Below, piece by piece: positions 44,650-54,556 of a stretch of 64,000 bases of DNA (position 1 is its first letter; the number at the start of each line of letters is the position of its first letter). The DNA comes from Pseudobutyrivibrio sp. (GTDB lineage Bacteria; Bacillota; Clostridia; Lachnospirales; Lachnospiraceae), in assembly GCA_024684955.1 (NCBI GenBank), contig JAIKWH010000062.1, forward strand, positions 25,239 to 89,238, given 5' to 3'. Made by a program: the position numbers and the translations under genes. A model generated the notes under the pieces. It made no database searches. It was not told the DNA's origin and saw only the letters and a program-made list of their open reading frames with translations.

Positions 44650-45996
44650 ATGAAAAACCAACTTAGAAAAGCGCTGGCAATGGGTGCAGCAGCACTTATG
44701 ATGACATCCATGATCGGATGTGGCAGCACAGATTCAGCATCAGCAGGTGAGGACGCAGGTGCAACAACAGAGGAGAGTGGTTCATCAAGCGAGCCAGTTG
44801 AAATCTCTTACGCAACATTTGCAGTAGGTACACACGCATCAGCAGGTGCTGAGGCAAAGGTACTTGAGGAGTTCAACAAGCAGTACGGAGACAAAATTAA
44901 AGTCAACGTTGAGGAACTTCCTAGTGATGATGCTTTCGTAGACAAGATGAAAGTATTAGCAAACTCAAAGTCACTTCCTGATGTATGTATCGCAAAGAAC
45001 GGTATCAGAGAGTTGGCAATTGAGAATGGCCAGGCAGTAGACCTCATTCCTTATCTTGAGGAAGATGCTGAGTGGGCTAAGTTCGTAGGCGAAGGCGCTA
45101 TCGAATACAACAAGACAGATGATGGAAAGTTATATTCTATCTCTAACCAGAGACAGATCGTTGGATACTTCTACAACAAGGAATTATTCGAGAAGGCAGG
45201 CATTCAGCCAGCTAAGACATGGGACGAGTGGATGTCAAACTGTGAGGCTCTTAAGGCTTCAGGTGTTGCACCTCTTGCTCTTATGACAGGTGAGAACTGC
45301 TGGACAACAAACCTTGTTCTTTGCTCTTATGTAGGTTCACAGGGCGAGGAAGGTAATGCATTCATGAACACAACTCATCCAGATAGCTACAACAACGATG
45401 CAGTTATCTCTGGTCTTGAGATGATGCAGAAGTGCTTACAGGATTACACAACAAGTGATGCTGTTGGTGCTGCATATGCAAACGCTGCTAACAACTTCCT
45501 TCAGGAGAATGCAGCAATCATTCCTAACGGTCTTTGGATGACATCTGATTTCTCTGATGAGTCTAAGGCAGTTGCAGGTCTTGCAGACAAGATCGGTGTT
45601 GCTCTTTATCCAGAGGATTCAATGATTTCTCAGTTCGAAGTAGGTTACACACTTAACACAGCTGGCAAGTCTGAGGAAGAGCAGGAGGCAGCTCTTACAT
45701 TCCTCAAGTTCATCACTGGCGAGTGGGCACAGGGTGTTTACCTTGAGGAAGCAGGCGTTCTTCCACTTACAGACAACGTAGCAATCTCTGATGAGTACAA
45801 GGCTGCTAATCCACTTGTAGCTGACATGATCGAGCTTTCAGGCCAGGCTAAGTACACATTTGAGAACTTCGATAACACAGCATACTCAAGCGTAATTGAT
45901 GAGTTCGCAGTAAGCTATCCACAGCTTGTATACGGTGAGATCACCGCTGAAGAAATGGCTCAGAATCTTACAGATGCCATTGCTGAGAACAAGTAA
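44650..45996 (+). CDS. Sugar ABC transporter substrate-binding lipoprotein
   Basis: A 448-residue lipoprotein with signal peptide and lipobox MIGCGS (Cys near residue 24), an acidic Ser/Gly linker and the family 1 extracellular solute-binding fold (MalE/UgpB type; AFVDKMKVLANSKSLPDVCIAKNG). Codon use is strongly biased toward frequent codons, suggesting high expression. AAGGAGGGG precedes the ATG. Followed by two permease genes and a GH65 enzyme, so it probably binds a glucose disaccharide or oligosaccharide; the exact sugar is not readable. Confidence 0.93.
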   Translation: MKNQLRKALAMGAAALMMTSMIGCGSTDSASAGEDAGATTEESGSSSEPVEISYATFAVGTHASAGAEAKVLEEFNKQYGDKIKVNVEELPSDDAFVDKMKVLANSKSLPDVCIAKNGIRELAIENGQAVDLIPYLEEDAEWAKFVGEGAIEYNKTDDGKLYSISNQRQIVGYFYNKELFEKAGIQPAKTWDEWMSNCEALKASGVAPLALMTGENCWTTNLVLCSYVGSQGEEGNAFMNTTHPDSYNNDAVISGLEMMQKCLQDYTTSDAVGAAYANAANNFLQENAAIIPNGLWMTSDFSDESKAVAGLADKIGVALYPEDSMISQFEVGYTLNTAGKSEEEQEAALTFLKFITGEWAQGVYLEEAGVLPLTDNVAISDEYKAANPLVADMIELSGQAKYTFENFDNTAYSSVIDEFAVSYPQLVYGEITAEEMAQNLTDAIAENK

Positions 45997-46042
45997 TTTT
46001 CTTTTCAAAAAAACCCATTTAATAAATCAAATACTTTCAATT

Positions 46043-46063
46043 GGTGCGGGCTTGCCCCGCACC
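46043..46063 (+). terminator. Intercistronic hairpin between binding protein and permease genes
   Basis: GGTGCGGG and CCCGCACC form a perfect GC-rich stem with a short loop but no T run follows. This fits an mRNA-stabilising or attenuating hairpin that keeps binding protein mRNA in excess, not a full terminator. Confidence 0.65.
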
Positions 46064-46096
46064 TCTGGAAAGTGTGACTATTTTTAAGGAAAAACT

Positions 46097-46963
46097 ATGG
46101 TAAAAAATAAAAAATGGATGGTAATGTTTCTTACACCAGGCCTTGTATTGTTTGCCTTTGTATTCTTGGCAGCAATAGTTGAACTATTTGCAACATCATT
46201 TACAGATTGGGCCATTGGAAGGGATATTTCCTTCGTAGGACTAAAAAATTATATTGAACTGCTTACCACAGATAAAGGGTTCCCAACATCTGTAAAAAAT
46301 ACCTTAGTATGGATTTTATTACAATCAACTTTTCACGTATTTATTGGTGTATCAGTTGCACTTATTCTTGCAAAGAAAAAATGGTATTCAAACTCAGTCA
46401 GAGTTATCTACTTTATTCCTAATGTTATTTCTTCTGCAGCCATCGGTATGTTATTTACATGCATGATGAATCCGCAGTTTGGCTTAGTAAATAAACTGAT
46501 TGAAAAAATCACTGGCGACCCTTTCACACAGAATTGGTTTATGTCACCAGACACAGCCTTCGGAACTGTTACAGCAACATGGCTTCCATACGCAGGACTG
46601 GTTACAATCCTTGTTATGGCAGAGATGTCATCAATTCCAGAGGAAGTCTTTGAGGCAGCCAAGATCGATGGGGCTACATCTTTTCAGTCAGATATATATA
46701 TAGTTCTTCCACTTATGAGGAACATTATTGGAACATCAACAATTCTCGCTGCAACATCTATGCTGCAGAAACTGGATATTATCATGATGACAACCAGTGG
46801 CGGACCTGGATACAGGACAATGAACATGCCTATGTACTTGTATCAGACTGTATTCTCAAATAACAACTACGGTTTGGCTAACGCTCAGGGTGTACTGCTT
46901 ATCTTATTAGGCGTGCTCTGCCTCGTTATTATTCGCAAGCTGTACAGAATGGATGAGGACTAA
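46097..46963 (+). CDS. Sugar ABC transporter permease (MalF/UgpA type)
   Basis: A 288-residue integral membrane protein with about six membrane segments and the ATPase-contact EAA loop EEVFEAAKIDGATSFQSDIYIVLPLM near residue 195. TTAAGGAAAAAC precedes the ATG. It pairs with the next permease. No ATPase gene is in the cluster, so a shared MsmX/UgpC-type ATPase encoded elsewhere is expected to energise it. Confidence 0.94.
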   Translation: MVKNKKWMVMFLTPGLVLFAFVFLAAIVELFATSFTDWAIGRDISFVGLKNYIELLTTDKGFPTSVKNTLVWILLQSTFHVFIGVSVALILAKKKWYSNSVRVIYFIPNVISSAAIGMLFTCMMNPQFGLVNKLIEKITGDPFTQNWFMSPDTAFGTVTATWLPYAGLVTILVMAEMSSIPEEVFEAAKIDGATSFQSDIYIVLPLMRNIIGTSTILAATSMLQKLDIIMMTTSGGPGYRTMNMPMYLYQTVFSNNNYGLANAQGVLLILLGVLCLVIIRKLYRMDED

Positions 46964-46975
46964 CGGAGGTAAACC

Positions 46976-47803
46976 ATGGCAAAAAAGATATTAGCAAAGA
47001 CAGGAGTTTTCATACTTCTGGCGATTATAGTAATAATTTCATTAGTTCCAATCATCTGGGTGTTTGGTGCTTCATTTAAAACAAATGGAGAAATCCTGTC
47101 AGGATCTCTTAGTTTGACAGGACCACTTAGCATAAACAACTATGTCAATGCCTTTAGGCTGGCACCACTTGTTGCCTTCTACAAAAACTCTGTAGTGGTT
47201 TCAATTGTGGCAACTTGTCTCAATTTGATTGTATGTTCTATGGCTGCATACATAGTTGTTAGATGTCAGTTTAAATTAAAACCAGTTATTACACTTGTAT
47301 TCTCACTGGGACTTATTATTCCTAGTGCAGCACTTTTACAGCCACTTTATACAACACTTACATCAACCCATTTGTATAACACATTGACAGGTTTGATTCT
47401 CGTATATGCCGCACTTGGTATGCCTACCACATTCTATGTAATGGTAAGTTATATCCAGACTATTCCATATACTTTGGAGGAAGCAGCCTATATCGATGGA
47501 GCATCTTTCGGCAGAACCTTCTTCCAGATTGTACTTCCTATTACAAGACCTGCCTTTGCAACAGCAGCAGTTATGGAGTTTTTGCTGGCATGGAACGAGT
47601 TCCAGTTTGCACTGACTCTCACAGGTGATACAACAAAGAGAACACTTCCAATTGCCCTCTACTATTTCAAGAGTGCATTTGCCACAGACTACGGCGCAAT
47701 GTTTGCAGCTACAATCGTTGTAATCATTCCAAGTATTATTGTATTTATTCTCTTACAGAAGCAGGTTATTTCAGGCTTGGCAGCGGGTTCAGTTAAGGGT
47801 TAA
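46976..47803 (+). CDS. Sugar ABC transporter permease (MalG/UgpE type)
   Basis: A 275-residue integral membrane protein with about six membrane segments and the EAA loop YTLEEAAYIDGASFGRTFFQIVLPIT near residue 163. CGGAGG lies 6 nt before the ATG, 12 nt after the first permease. Together they form the channel for the sugar bound by the lipoprotein at 44.6 kb. Confidence 0.94.
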   Translation: MAKKILAKTGVFILLAIIVIISLVPIIWVFGASFKTNGEILSGSLSLTGPLSINNYVNAFRLAPLVAFYKNSVVVSIVATCLNLIVCSMAAYIVVRCQFKLKPVITLVFSLGLIIPSAALLQPLYTTLTSTHLYNTLTGLILVYAALGMPTTFYVMVSYIQTIPYTLEEAAYIDGASFGRTFFQIVLPITRPAFATAAVMEFLLAWNEFQFALTLTGDTTKRTLPIALYYFKSAFATDYGAMFAATIVVIIPSIIVFILLQKQVISGLAAGSVKG

Positions 47804-47877
47804 AGGAACAAAAAAATAAATTAAGTCACAGGATGAAGATCAGTGTAAGGCTGGTCTTCACCTATATAAGGGACAAT

Positions 47878-50028
47878 ATGAATAATGAATTTTTAATAGA
47901 GGAAAAAGGATTCGACAAAAGAGCAATAAAGCATTACGAGGGACTATTTTGTCAGGGAAACGGCTATGTCCACGTTAGGGCCAGCCATGAGGATTCCATT
48001 TATGGAGTAAGACAGGACGATGAATATGATAGAAAGCCTGCCAATGTAACCTTGGAAAAACCTCGTGAGACTCTTTCAAAATACGGTACATTCATCCCAG
48101 GTGTCACAGGCGTTCACCCATATTTGAAGGATGAGATTATCAACCTGCCTTACCCATTTATGACCGAGGTATTTTTAAATGGAGACAAGGTAGATATTAC
48201 AGGAAACAATATAGAAAACTACAATAGGAGCCTGGATTTATACTCAGGCACCCTTACAAGAACCATAGAGGTAGTGGACAAGGCATACAGGGTAAGGATT
48301 TGCCATGAGAGAGTCCTGTCAATGGATTGCAAACACCTAGCCCTGGAGAAGACTACAATCAGCCTTTTAGAGGGCAAATGTCATCTTGGTCTTGTGACTG
48401 GTGTTGATGCCAGGGTTAGGACTAATGGTTTCAACCACTTAGTAAAAATAGAGACAGGTAAGGAAGCAGATAGGACATATTTAAAGGCTCTGACCAACGG
48501 TGGCAACACAGTCGATTACAGGCTTAGGACAGCTGCAAAGGAGATGGATTTGATTCCTGGAGCAGATGATTCCAGATGTTACTATACTGGTGAGAAAAAT
48601 TTAGGCGGTTCTTGTAAGGAGATTAGCCTGGAAAAAGTTGTGGCAATCACCACAGACAGGGACTTTGATAAATTTGAAGATAACACAGGTCTGGGCTATG
48701 AGGATTTAAAGAAGAATTCAGATAAGGTCTGGGCAAAAATTTGGGATGACTGTGACATTGTCATAAAGGGAGACGACAAGACACAGCAGGCCCTGAGAAT
48801 GGCTATTTACCACCTAATCAGAAATGCTACAGATGACGACAGGGTTGCAATCTGTGCAAAGGGTCATTCAGGTGAAGGATACTTTGGACATTATTTCTGG
48901 GATACAGAAATCAATATGTTGCCATTCTATCTTTATGAAATGCCAGACAAGGCTAAAAACCTTGTAAAGTTCCGTTACAACACCCTAGATGGGGCAATTA
49001 AAAATGCCAAGTTGTACGGATATGATGGAGCCAGATATGCCTGGGAATCCTCAGTCAGCGGTGAGGAGGAATGCGCAAACTGGCAGTATGCAGACAACGA
49101 AATTCACGTTACAGCAGATATAGTATATGCAATGATTAATTACGTGAGAATGACCTCCGACCAGGAATTCTACAAAGAATGCGTCATTCCAGTAATGATT
49201 GAGACAGCTAAATACTGGCTACAGAGAATGGACAAGAGAAAGGACGGCAGCCTAGAGCTCCTAGGAGTAATGGGACCTGATGAGTACCTTCCATTTACAA
49301 GAAACAACGCATATACAAATAAACTTGTAAGATTCTCTTTGGAGGAAACAGCAAAGGCCATTGAAAAATACAATGTGCCTGTAGAGAGAGATTTCTTACT
49401 TTCAGTAAAGTATGCAGCCGAAAACCTCAAAGGATACGCACCACTAAGCGACAATGAACGAGTAATCAAGCAGTGCGATGAATTTGAGGAATACGCAGAC
49501 ATAGATTTTGGGCAGATATGGACAGATAGGTCAAAGTGCTTCGGAAACCATATTTCCCAGGAGAAGAATTACAGATCAAAGGCCTTAAAACAGGCAGACG
49601 TACTGGAGATGATGATGCTATTCCCACATGAATTTAGCACAGAAACTCTCAAGGCCAACTTTGATTACTACCTACCAATTACTACCCACGATTCTTCTCT
49701 TTCAGCCTATGTTCATGGATTATTGGCTGCAAGACTCGGCAGAACAGAAATTGCCGAGAGGTTCCTTAAAATTGTTGACGACATAGATATGGACAGCAAT
49801 AGAAGAGGCGCTGAGGAAGGTGTCCACATAGCCAACTTTGGTGGTCTCTGGCAAATGGTAGTATTTGGATTCGCTGGCCTGTCATACTCAATGTGGGACG
49901 ACGATATTTCTATAAAACCAGCCCTCCCCGCTGGTTGGAAATCCCTGGAGTTTAAGACACTCTATAAGGGCAACAAATATAAGGTAACCATAGGTAAGGA
50001 CACAAAGGAAATTGTAAAACTCTCCTAA
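47878..50028 (+). CDS. Glycoside hydrolase family 65 disaccharide phosphorylase
   Basis: A 716-residue cytoplasmic enzyme. The GH65 N-terminal beta-sandwich begins MNNEFLIEEKGFDKRAIKHYEGLFCQGNGYVHVRASHED, followed by the (alpha/alpha)6 barrel. The catalytic acid Glu is in MGPDEYLPFTRNNAYTN near 465, and HYFWDTEINMLPF near 340 is the substrate-site motif. Family members cleave alpha-linked glucose disaccharides (maltose, trehalose, kojibiose, nigerose) with phosphate to give beta-glucose-1-phosphate. Specificity is undecided here. The AAGGGA site supports the ATG at 47878 over the track start. It sits next to the transporter, so it probably processes the imported sugar. Confidence 0.92.
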   Translation: MNNEFLIEEKGFDKRAIKHYEGLFCQGNGYVHVRASHEDSIYGVRQDDEYDRKPANVTLEKPRETLSKYGTFIPGVTGVHPYLKDEIINLPYPFMTEVFLNGDKVDITGNNIENYNRSLDLYSGTLTRTIEVVDKAYRVRICHERVLSMDCKHLALEKTTISLLEGKCHLGLVTGVDARVRTNGFNHLVKIETGKEADRTYLKALTNGGNTVDYRLRTAAKEMDLIPGADDSRCYYTGEKNLGGSCKEISLEKVVAITTDRDFDKFEDNTGLGYEDLKKNSDKVWAKIWDDCDIVIKGDDKTQQALRMAIYHLIRNATDDDRVAICAKGHSGEGYFGHYFWDTEINMLPFYLYEMPDKAKNLVKFRYNTLDGAIKNAKLYGYDGARYAWESSVSGEEECANWQYADNEIHVTADIVYAMINYVRMTSDQEFYKECVIPVMIETAKYWLQRMDKRKDGSLELLGVMGPDEYLPFTRNNAYTNKLVRFSLEETAKAIEKYNVPVERDFLLSVKYAAENLKGYAPLSDNERVIKQCDEFEEYADIDFGQIWTDRSKCFGNHISQEKNYRSKALKQADVLEMMMLFPHEFSTETLKANFDYYLPITTHDSSLSAYVHGLLAARLGRTEIAERFLKIVDDIDMDSNRRGAEEGVHIANFGGLWQMVVFGFAGLSYSMWDDDISIKPALPAGWKSLEFKTLYKGNKYKVTIGKDTKEIVKLS

Positions 50029-50080
50029 TTTCTTTTAATAGTCTTTAACCTTTTTCATTCCAATTCTTTTTCATTTCAAT

Positions 50081-50111
50081 AAAAATACCAGGGCATTGCC
50101 CTGGTATTTTT
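50081..50111. terminator. Bidirectional intrinsic terminator after the GH65 gene
   Basis: AAAAATACCAGGGC and GCCCTGGTATTTTT form a perfect 14-bp stem with a 3-nt loop. Flanking A and T runs allow it to serve the converging chemoreceptor gene as well. Confidence 0.92.
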
Positions 50112-50156
50112 GTATCTTTATATACTTGTTACAATATTGGGAAAATATCCTACTTT

Positions 50157-51629
50157 TTATTTTAACTGCTCAACCTTTGAAGAAATAGCACCAATAATCT
50201 CTCTAGACTCCTCAACCTTTTCAACGCTGTTTCTAGAGATGTTGTGGGTCTCTGTAGTAGATGCTGAAAACTCTTCACTGACAGCGATAAGTCCTGATGT
50301 AGACTGCTCAACCTCGTCGTTGGCAGATTTTACATTGCCCATCTCTGATTTTATCATTAGCAGGATTTTAGAAAGTTCATTAGAGCGTTCCTTTGTGTCA
50401 TTTAAGAAGCCCTTTGTCTCCTCAGCCAGTTTTGTTTGAACCTCTGCCATCTCCAGAGTGTGGTCAGCCTTTGCTGTAACTTCCTCGGCGTTTCTGCCCA
50501 ACTCCTCCAGGATGTTTGTGATCTGCTCAGTTGCCTCCTTTGTCTGGCTGGCAAGTTTGCTGATTTCGTCAGCAACAACTGCAAATCCCTTTCCTGCCTC
50601 ACCTGCTCTGGCTGCCTCAATGGAAGCATTGAGGGCAAGGAGGTTTGTCTGGCTGGAAATATTAAGGATCATTGAGGTAATGTCTTTTGCATCATCAGCA
50701 GCCTTGTTCTGACGGCTGGCAGCCTCTTTCATGTCGTTTCCAACAATATTGGTCTCTGCTGTCTGGGCAACTAACTGCTCCATATCATCAAGACCCTTTG
50801 CAAGGACGCCAATCATTTCGTCTGCAACGGATACAGCGGAGATTGTATTTTCATCAGTCTGCTCCAGGGCATCTTTTATAGAATTTGTCATCTCTGACTG
50901 GTGCTCAGCAGCAGAAACGATTTCTTTATTGCCTTCTGATATCTGCTCGACTGCCATGTCAACGGATTTTGTAACCTCGCCGATCTCCTCGAGCCTAGAC
51001 TTTAATTCTGATATATCATCTACCAAAGAAATAGATACTGACTTAACTTTGTCAGTGAGCAGGGTCTGGTTTTGAGAAGTCTGCTCCAGGGCATTCATAT
51101 TTTCTGTAAGGAATCTATAGAATAGTTTTGCCCCTACAATGGAGATAATCATAATGAGGATTGAAACGATAACCTCTATCATAATCTCCTCAATTGAAGC
51201 ATTCATATCTACAGTAGTGGCAGCTGTCATTCCAGCTCTCACTACGTTGAGTACCACGATTGCAATACCATACACCCTAGTCAGGGTTACATCTACATAC
51301 AAGAAGAGAACGATTGTAATAGGGACAATATATGGAAATGGGGTGCCAGATTGGGACAAAAGAAGCAGTGCAGTATAAACAACTAAAAATGCAAAGGCTT
51401 CAATCACATAAAAGTTTTGGGCTTTTAAACCAAAATTAAGAACTGCAGCAAATATAATATTTACTAGAAACAAAACCAGGGGAACAATGGAATAAATAGG
51501 ATTAAGCCCCGAAAAACTAAGTTGTGAAACCAGTCCAATTCCACCAAAAACTGTGGTCAATAAAACAACTAAAAACAAGATGTTGTTGAGTTGGGTCCTC
51601 TGCGAACCACTAAAAATACTTTTTCCCAT
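50157..51629 (-). CDS. Methyl-accepting chemotaxis protein with polytopic membrane sensor (fourth of five)
   Basis: A 490-residue receptor without a large extracellular domain. Residues about 18-175 form five or six membrane segments. A cytoplasmic coiled coil follows with the tip [29 protein letters not shown] near 326. No HAMP is evident. Such receptors often sense the membrane, energy state or a signal within the bilayer. GGAGG lies 7 nt before the ATG. It is transcribed toward the GH65 gene, sharing a terminator with it, and is separately promoted. Confidence 0.92.
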   Translation of the reverse strand: MGKSIFSGSQRTQLNNILFLVVLLTTVFGGIGLVSQLSFSGLNPIYSIVPLVLFLVNIIFAAVLNFGLKAQNFYVIEAFAFLVVYTALLLLSQSGTPFPYIVPITIVLFLYVDVTLTRVYGIAIVVLNVVRAGMTAATTVDMNASIEEIMIEVIVSILIMIISIVGAKLFYRFLTENMNALEQTSQNQTLLTDKVKSVSISLVDDISELKSRLEEIGEVTKSVDMAVEQISEGNKEIVSAAEHQSEMTNSIKDALEQTDENTISAVSVADEMIGVLAKGLDDMEQLVAQTAETNIVGNDMKEAASRQNKAADDAKDITSMILNISSQTNLLALNASIEAARAGEAGKGFAVVADEISKLASQTKEATEQITNILEELGRNAEEVTAKADHTLEMAEVQTKLAEETKGFLNDTKERSNELSKILLMIKSEMGNVKSANDEVEQSTSGLIAVSEEFSASTTETHNISRNSVEKVEESREIIGAISSKVEQLK

Positions 51630-51664
51630 AATAATCCTCCGAAAGCAAAAATTTAATCACTTAA

Positions 51665-51673
51665 ATTATAGCA
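51665..51673 (-). promoter_or_regulatory. Extended -10 element for the fourth chemoreceptor
   Basis: On the minus strand TGCTATAAT is a consensus extended -10, 35 bp before the ATG. The -35 (TTGCCC, 19 bp away) is weak. Confidence 0.5.
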
Positions 51674-51799
51674 GAAATTTTATTTACTAGGGCAAAAACC
51701 CCAAAAAATAGTAAGGACTTTATAGGTCTGTAAAAGTTATTGTATATTTGGTAAAATTTATGGGAAATAATAGGATTTGAATTTGTTGAGGTGAAGAAA

Positions 51800-52060
51800 G
51801 TGAAGTTGCTTACTATATACATTGTTGTGATGAATTTGCTGGGGTTTGCCATGATGGCCATTGATAAGAGGAGGGCTATTAGAAATCAGTGGAGGATTCC
51901 GGAGAAAACCTTGTTTTTGGTTAGCGTTTTAGGCGGGAGCCTGGGGTCTTGGATGGGTATGTACGCCTTTCATCACAAGACAAAGCATTGGTATTTTGTG
52001 GGAGGGATGCCACTTATATTTGTGGCCCACCTTGCTATTTTGAAATATATATTAGGATAG
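51800..52060 (+). CDS. DUF1294 family small membrane protein
   Basis: An 86-residue protein with three hydrophobic segments and the DUF1294 core MMAIDKRRAIRNQWRIPEKTLFLVSVLGGSLGSWMGMYAFHHKTKH. Function unknown. Two in-frame GTG codons are possible; GAGGTG lies 6 nt before the one at 51800 and overlaps the one at 51791, so I use 51800. It lies 13 nt before mutS2 and is probably co-transcribed. Confidence 0.85.
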   Translation: MKLLTIYIVVMNLLGFAMMAIDKRRAIRNQWRIPEKTLFLVSVLGGSLGSWMGMYAFHHKTKHWYFVGGMPLIFVAHLAILKYILG

Positions 52061-52073
52061 ATTTAGAGGATAT

Positions 52074-54548
52074 ATGAATACAAAGGTTTTAAAGACATTA
52101 GAGTATGACAAGATAATTGAGAGACTGGCAGCCTATGCTACATGTGAGTCCGGTAGGCTCAGGTGCCAGGGCTTGTTGCCTGTCAATAGTATAGAGGAAA
52201 TCAGGATCATGCAGGAGGAAACTGCATGTGCTTTTGATAGGCTGATTAAATATGGAGATGTATCGGCTAGCGGGACTACAGATTTGCGTCCATCCCTGGC
52301 TAGGTTGGAACTGGGGTCTTCCCTTTCCATAGAGGAAATACTGGCAGTGGCCTCTTTACTGGAGGTGGCAAAGAGGGTGGAGGCCTACGGCAAAAAGGCC
52401 GAGGAAGAGGACAAACTTTCCTTTTATTTTGATGGCCTTTCTCCAGAGGTGGCCATATTAAACGAGATCAGAAGGTGCATCATAGATGAGGAGACCATAG
52501 CAGATGACGCCAGCGTTGCCCTGTTTGATATTAGAAAGGGTATGCAGCGGACCAACGAAAAGATTAAATCTGTTATGAATGCCATGCTAAATAATTCTAC
52601 TACAAGGGGTTATTTGATGGAGCCAGTCGTCACCCTGAGACAGGGACGATACTGTCTGCCTGTCAGGTCAGATTACAAGTCTAGGGTGCCAGGTATGGTT
52701 CACGACCAGTCTGCCACAGGTTCTACATTTTTCATTGAGCCTATGCAGGCGGTGGATTTGAATAACGAATTGAGAGAATTGCAGGTCAGAGAAGGGGACG
52801 AGATTGAAAAAATCCTGGCCAATATTTCAAACCGTATTGCTGAAAAGGCAGAGGGGATTATCAGGAATTTTCAACTTTTGACAGAAATTGATTTTATTCT
52901 TTCAAAGGGCAGATATGCAGTTGCATTAAACGGAGTCAATCCAGAATTTAATACAGATGGAATCATTAATTTGAGAGGGGCAAGACATCCACTACTAGAC
53001 CCTAAAAAGGTAGTTGCCACAGATATAAAACTGGGGGAGGATTACAATCTGCTCCTTGTGACAGGACCAAACACCGGTGGTAAGACTGTATCCCTAAAGA
53101 CCTGCGGCCTGCTCACCCTTATGGCCCAGGCCGGCCTGCACATTCCTACCAAGGATAGGAGCCAGGTGGCAGTTTTTGACGATGTTTATGCAGACATTGG
53201 TGACGAGCAATCAATTGAGCAGTCCCTATCCACATTCTCATCTCATATGGTAAATATTGTCCACATTTTGGAGGCCATAGACTCTGGTAAATATTCTACA
53301 GAGACAGAGGATATATTAGAAAAGACCAAGGTGGATTTACACGCTTCAAAGGTTATTAAGGGCACAAATAATGCAGGATATGTTCCTCAGTTTTTGATTC
53401 TCATAGATGAGCTTTGCGCCGGCACAGATCCTAAAGAGGGTGCAGCATTGGCCCAGTCTATACTTGATAGGCTACACAAACTTGATGTGCGAATCATGGC
53501 TACCACCCACTATAGCGAGCTGAAAGTATACGCTCTTTCCACCGATGGGGTGGAGAATGCATCCTGCGAGTTTTCCATGGAAAGCCTCAGTCCTACCTAT
53601 AGGCTGGTAATTGGAGTGCCTGGCAAGTCCAATGCCTTTGCTATCTCTTCAAAACTGGGCATCCCTCAGGATTTAATAGAGGATGCCAAGGACAGATTGT
53701 CGGAGAATGACAAATCCTTTGAAGATTTGATGGTGGACTTGGAGCAAAAAAGACATGAGGTGGAGGAAGATGCTGCAAAGGCTGCAGCAGATTTAGCGGA
53801 GGCCGAGAGAAAGTTGGCTGATGCCACAGCAAGAGAGAATAAGATTAAGACCCAGCGTGAGGAAATAATCAGGGAAGCCCACAGGGAGGCTGCGGATATT
53901 TTGCAGGAGGCAAAGGACCTTGCTGACGAGACTATCCGTGACTTTAATAAATTTGGTAAAGGGCAGGGAAATATCTCCGCCATGGAGGCAAAACGTCAGG
54001 CCCTTGGCAAGGGAATAAATAAGAGTAAGGCCAAGGCCAAGGAGGAGGAAAAGGCCAGAGTAAACACCAATGCCCCTACTGATGTAAAAGTGGGAGACAA
54101 GGTAAAGGTCCTTTCCATGAATGTGATGGGACAGGTTGTTACAAGACCTAATTCTAAAGGTGATGTAACAGTGCAGATGGGCATCATGAAATCTGTGGTA
54201 AATCTAAAGGATTTGGTTCTCGTGGATGAGGATGACAAGTTTGTGCCAAAGAAGGGCACCAGGGTTAAAAATATGTCCTATGGTGGTTTCAACAAGGCTG
54301 CTACTATCTCTCCAGAGATAAATCTCTTGGGATGCACTGTGGATGAGGCTATATCAAAACTGGAAAAATATTTGGACGATGCTTACATTAGCCACTTACA
54401 ATCAGTAAGAGTAGTCCATGGCAAGGGAACAGGAGCCCTGAGAGAGGGAGTCCGAAATTACTTGCGCAAGCAAAAAAATGTGGCAGAGTTCCACCAGGCT
54501 GAGTTTGGCGAAGGAGATGCAGGTGTTACAATTGTAACATTTAGATAG
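52074..54548 (+). CDS. mutS2: Endonuclease MutS2 with C-terminal Smr domain
   Basis: An 824-residue MutS homologue lacking the mismatch-recognition domain. The ATPase has Walker A TGPNTGGKTVSLK near residue 330 and a LIDELCAGTDPKEGAALAQ Walker B region near 444. A long charged coiled coil (about 520-640) follows, then a KOW-like segment and the Smr nuclease domain (about 748-824, VHGKGTGALREGV). MutS2 is known to limit homologous recombination and, in B. subtilis, to act on stalled or collided ribosomes. AGAGGA precedes the ATG. Confidence 0.97.
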   Translation: MNTKVLKTLEYDKIIERLAAYATCESGRLRCQGLLPVNSIEEIRIMQEETACAFDRLIKYGDVSASGTTDLRPSLARLELGSSLSIEEILAVASLLEVAKRVEAYGKKAEEEDKLSFYFDGLSPEVAILNEIRRCIIDEETIADDASVALFDIRKGMQRTNEKIKSVMNAMLNNSTTRGYLMEPVVTLRQGRYCLPVRSDYKSRVPGMVHDQSATGSTFFIEPMQAVDLNNELRELQVREGDEIEKILANISNRIAEKAEGIIRNFQLLTEIDFILSKGRYAVALNGVNPEFNTDGIINLRGARHPLLDPKKVVATDIKLGEDYNLLLVTGPNTGGKTVSLKTCGLLTLMAQAGLHIPTKDRSQVAVFDDVYADIGDEQSIEQSLSTFSSHMVNIVHILEAIDSGKYSTETEDILEKTKVDLHASKVIKGTNNAGYVPQFLILIDELCAGTDPKEGAALAQSILDRLHKLDVRIMATTHYSELKVYALSTDGVENASCEFSMESLSPTYRLVIGVPGKSNAFAISSKLGIPQDLIEDAKDRLSENDKSFEDLMVDLEQKRHEVEEDAAKAAADLAEAERKLADATARENKIKTQREEIIREAHREAADILQEAKDLADETIRDFNKFGKGQGNISAMEAKRQALGKGINKSKAKAKEEEKARVNTNAPTDVKVGDKVKVLSMNVMGQVVTRPNSKGDVTVQMGIMKSVVNLKDLVLVDEDDKFVPKKGTRVKNMSYGGFNKAATISPEINLLGCTVDEAISKLEKYLDDAYISHLQSVRVVHGKGTGALREGVRNYLRKQKNVAEFHQAEFGEGDAGVTIVTFR

Positions 54549-54556
54549 GGGGAAAT

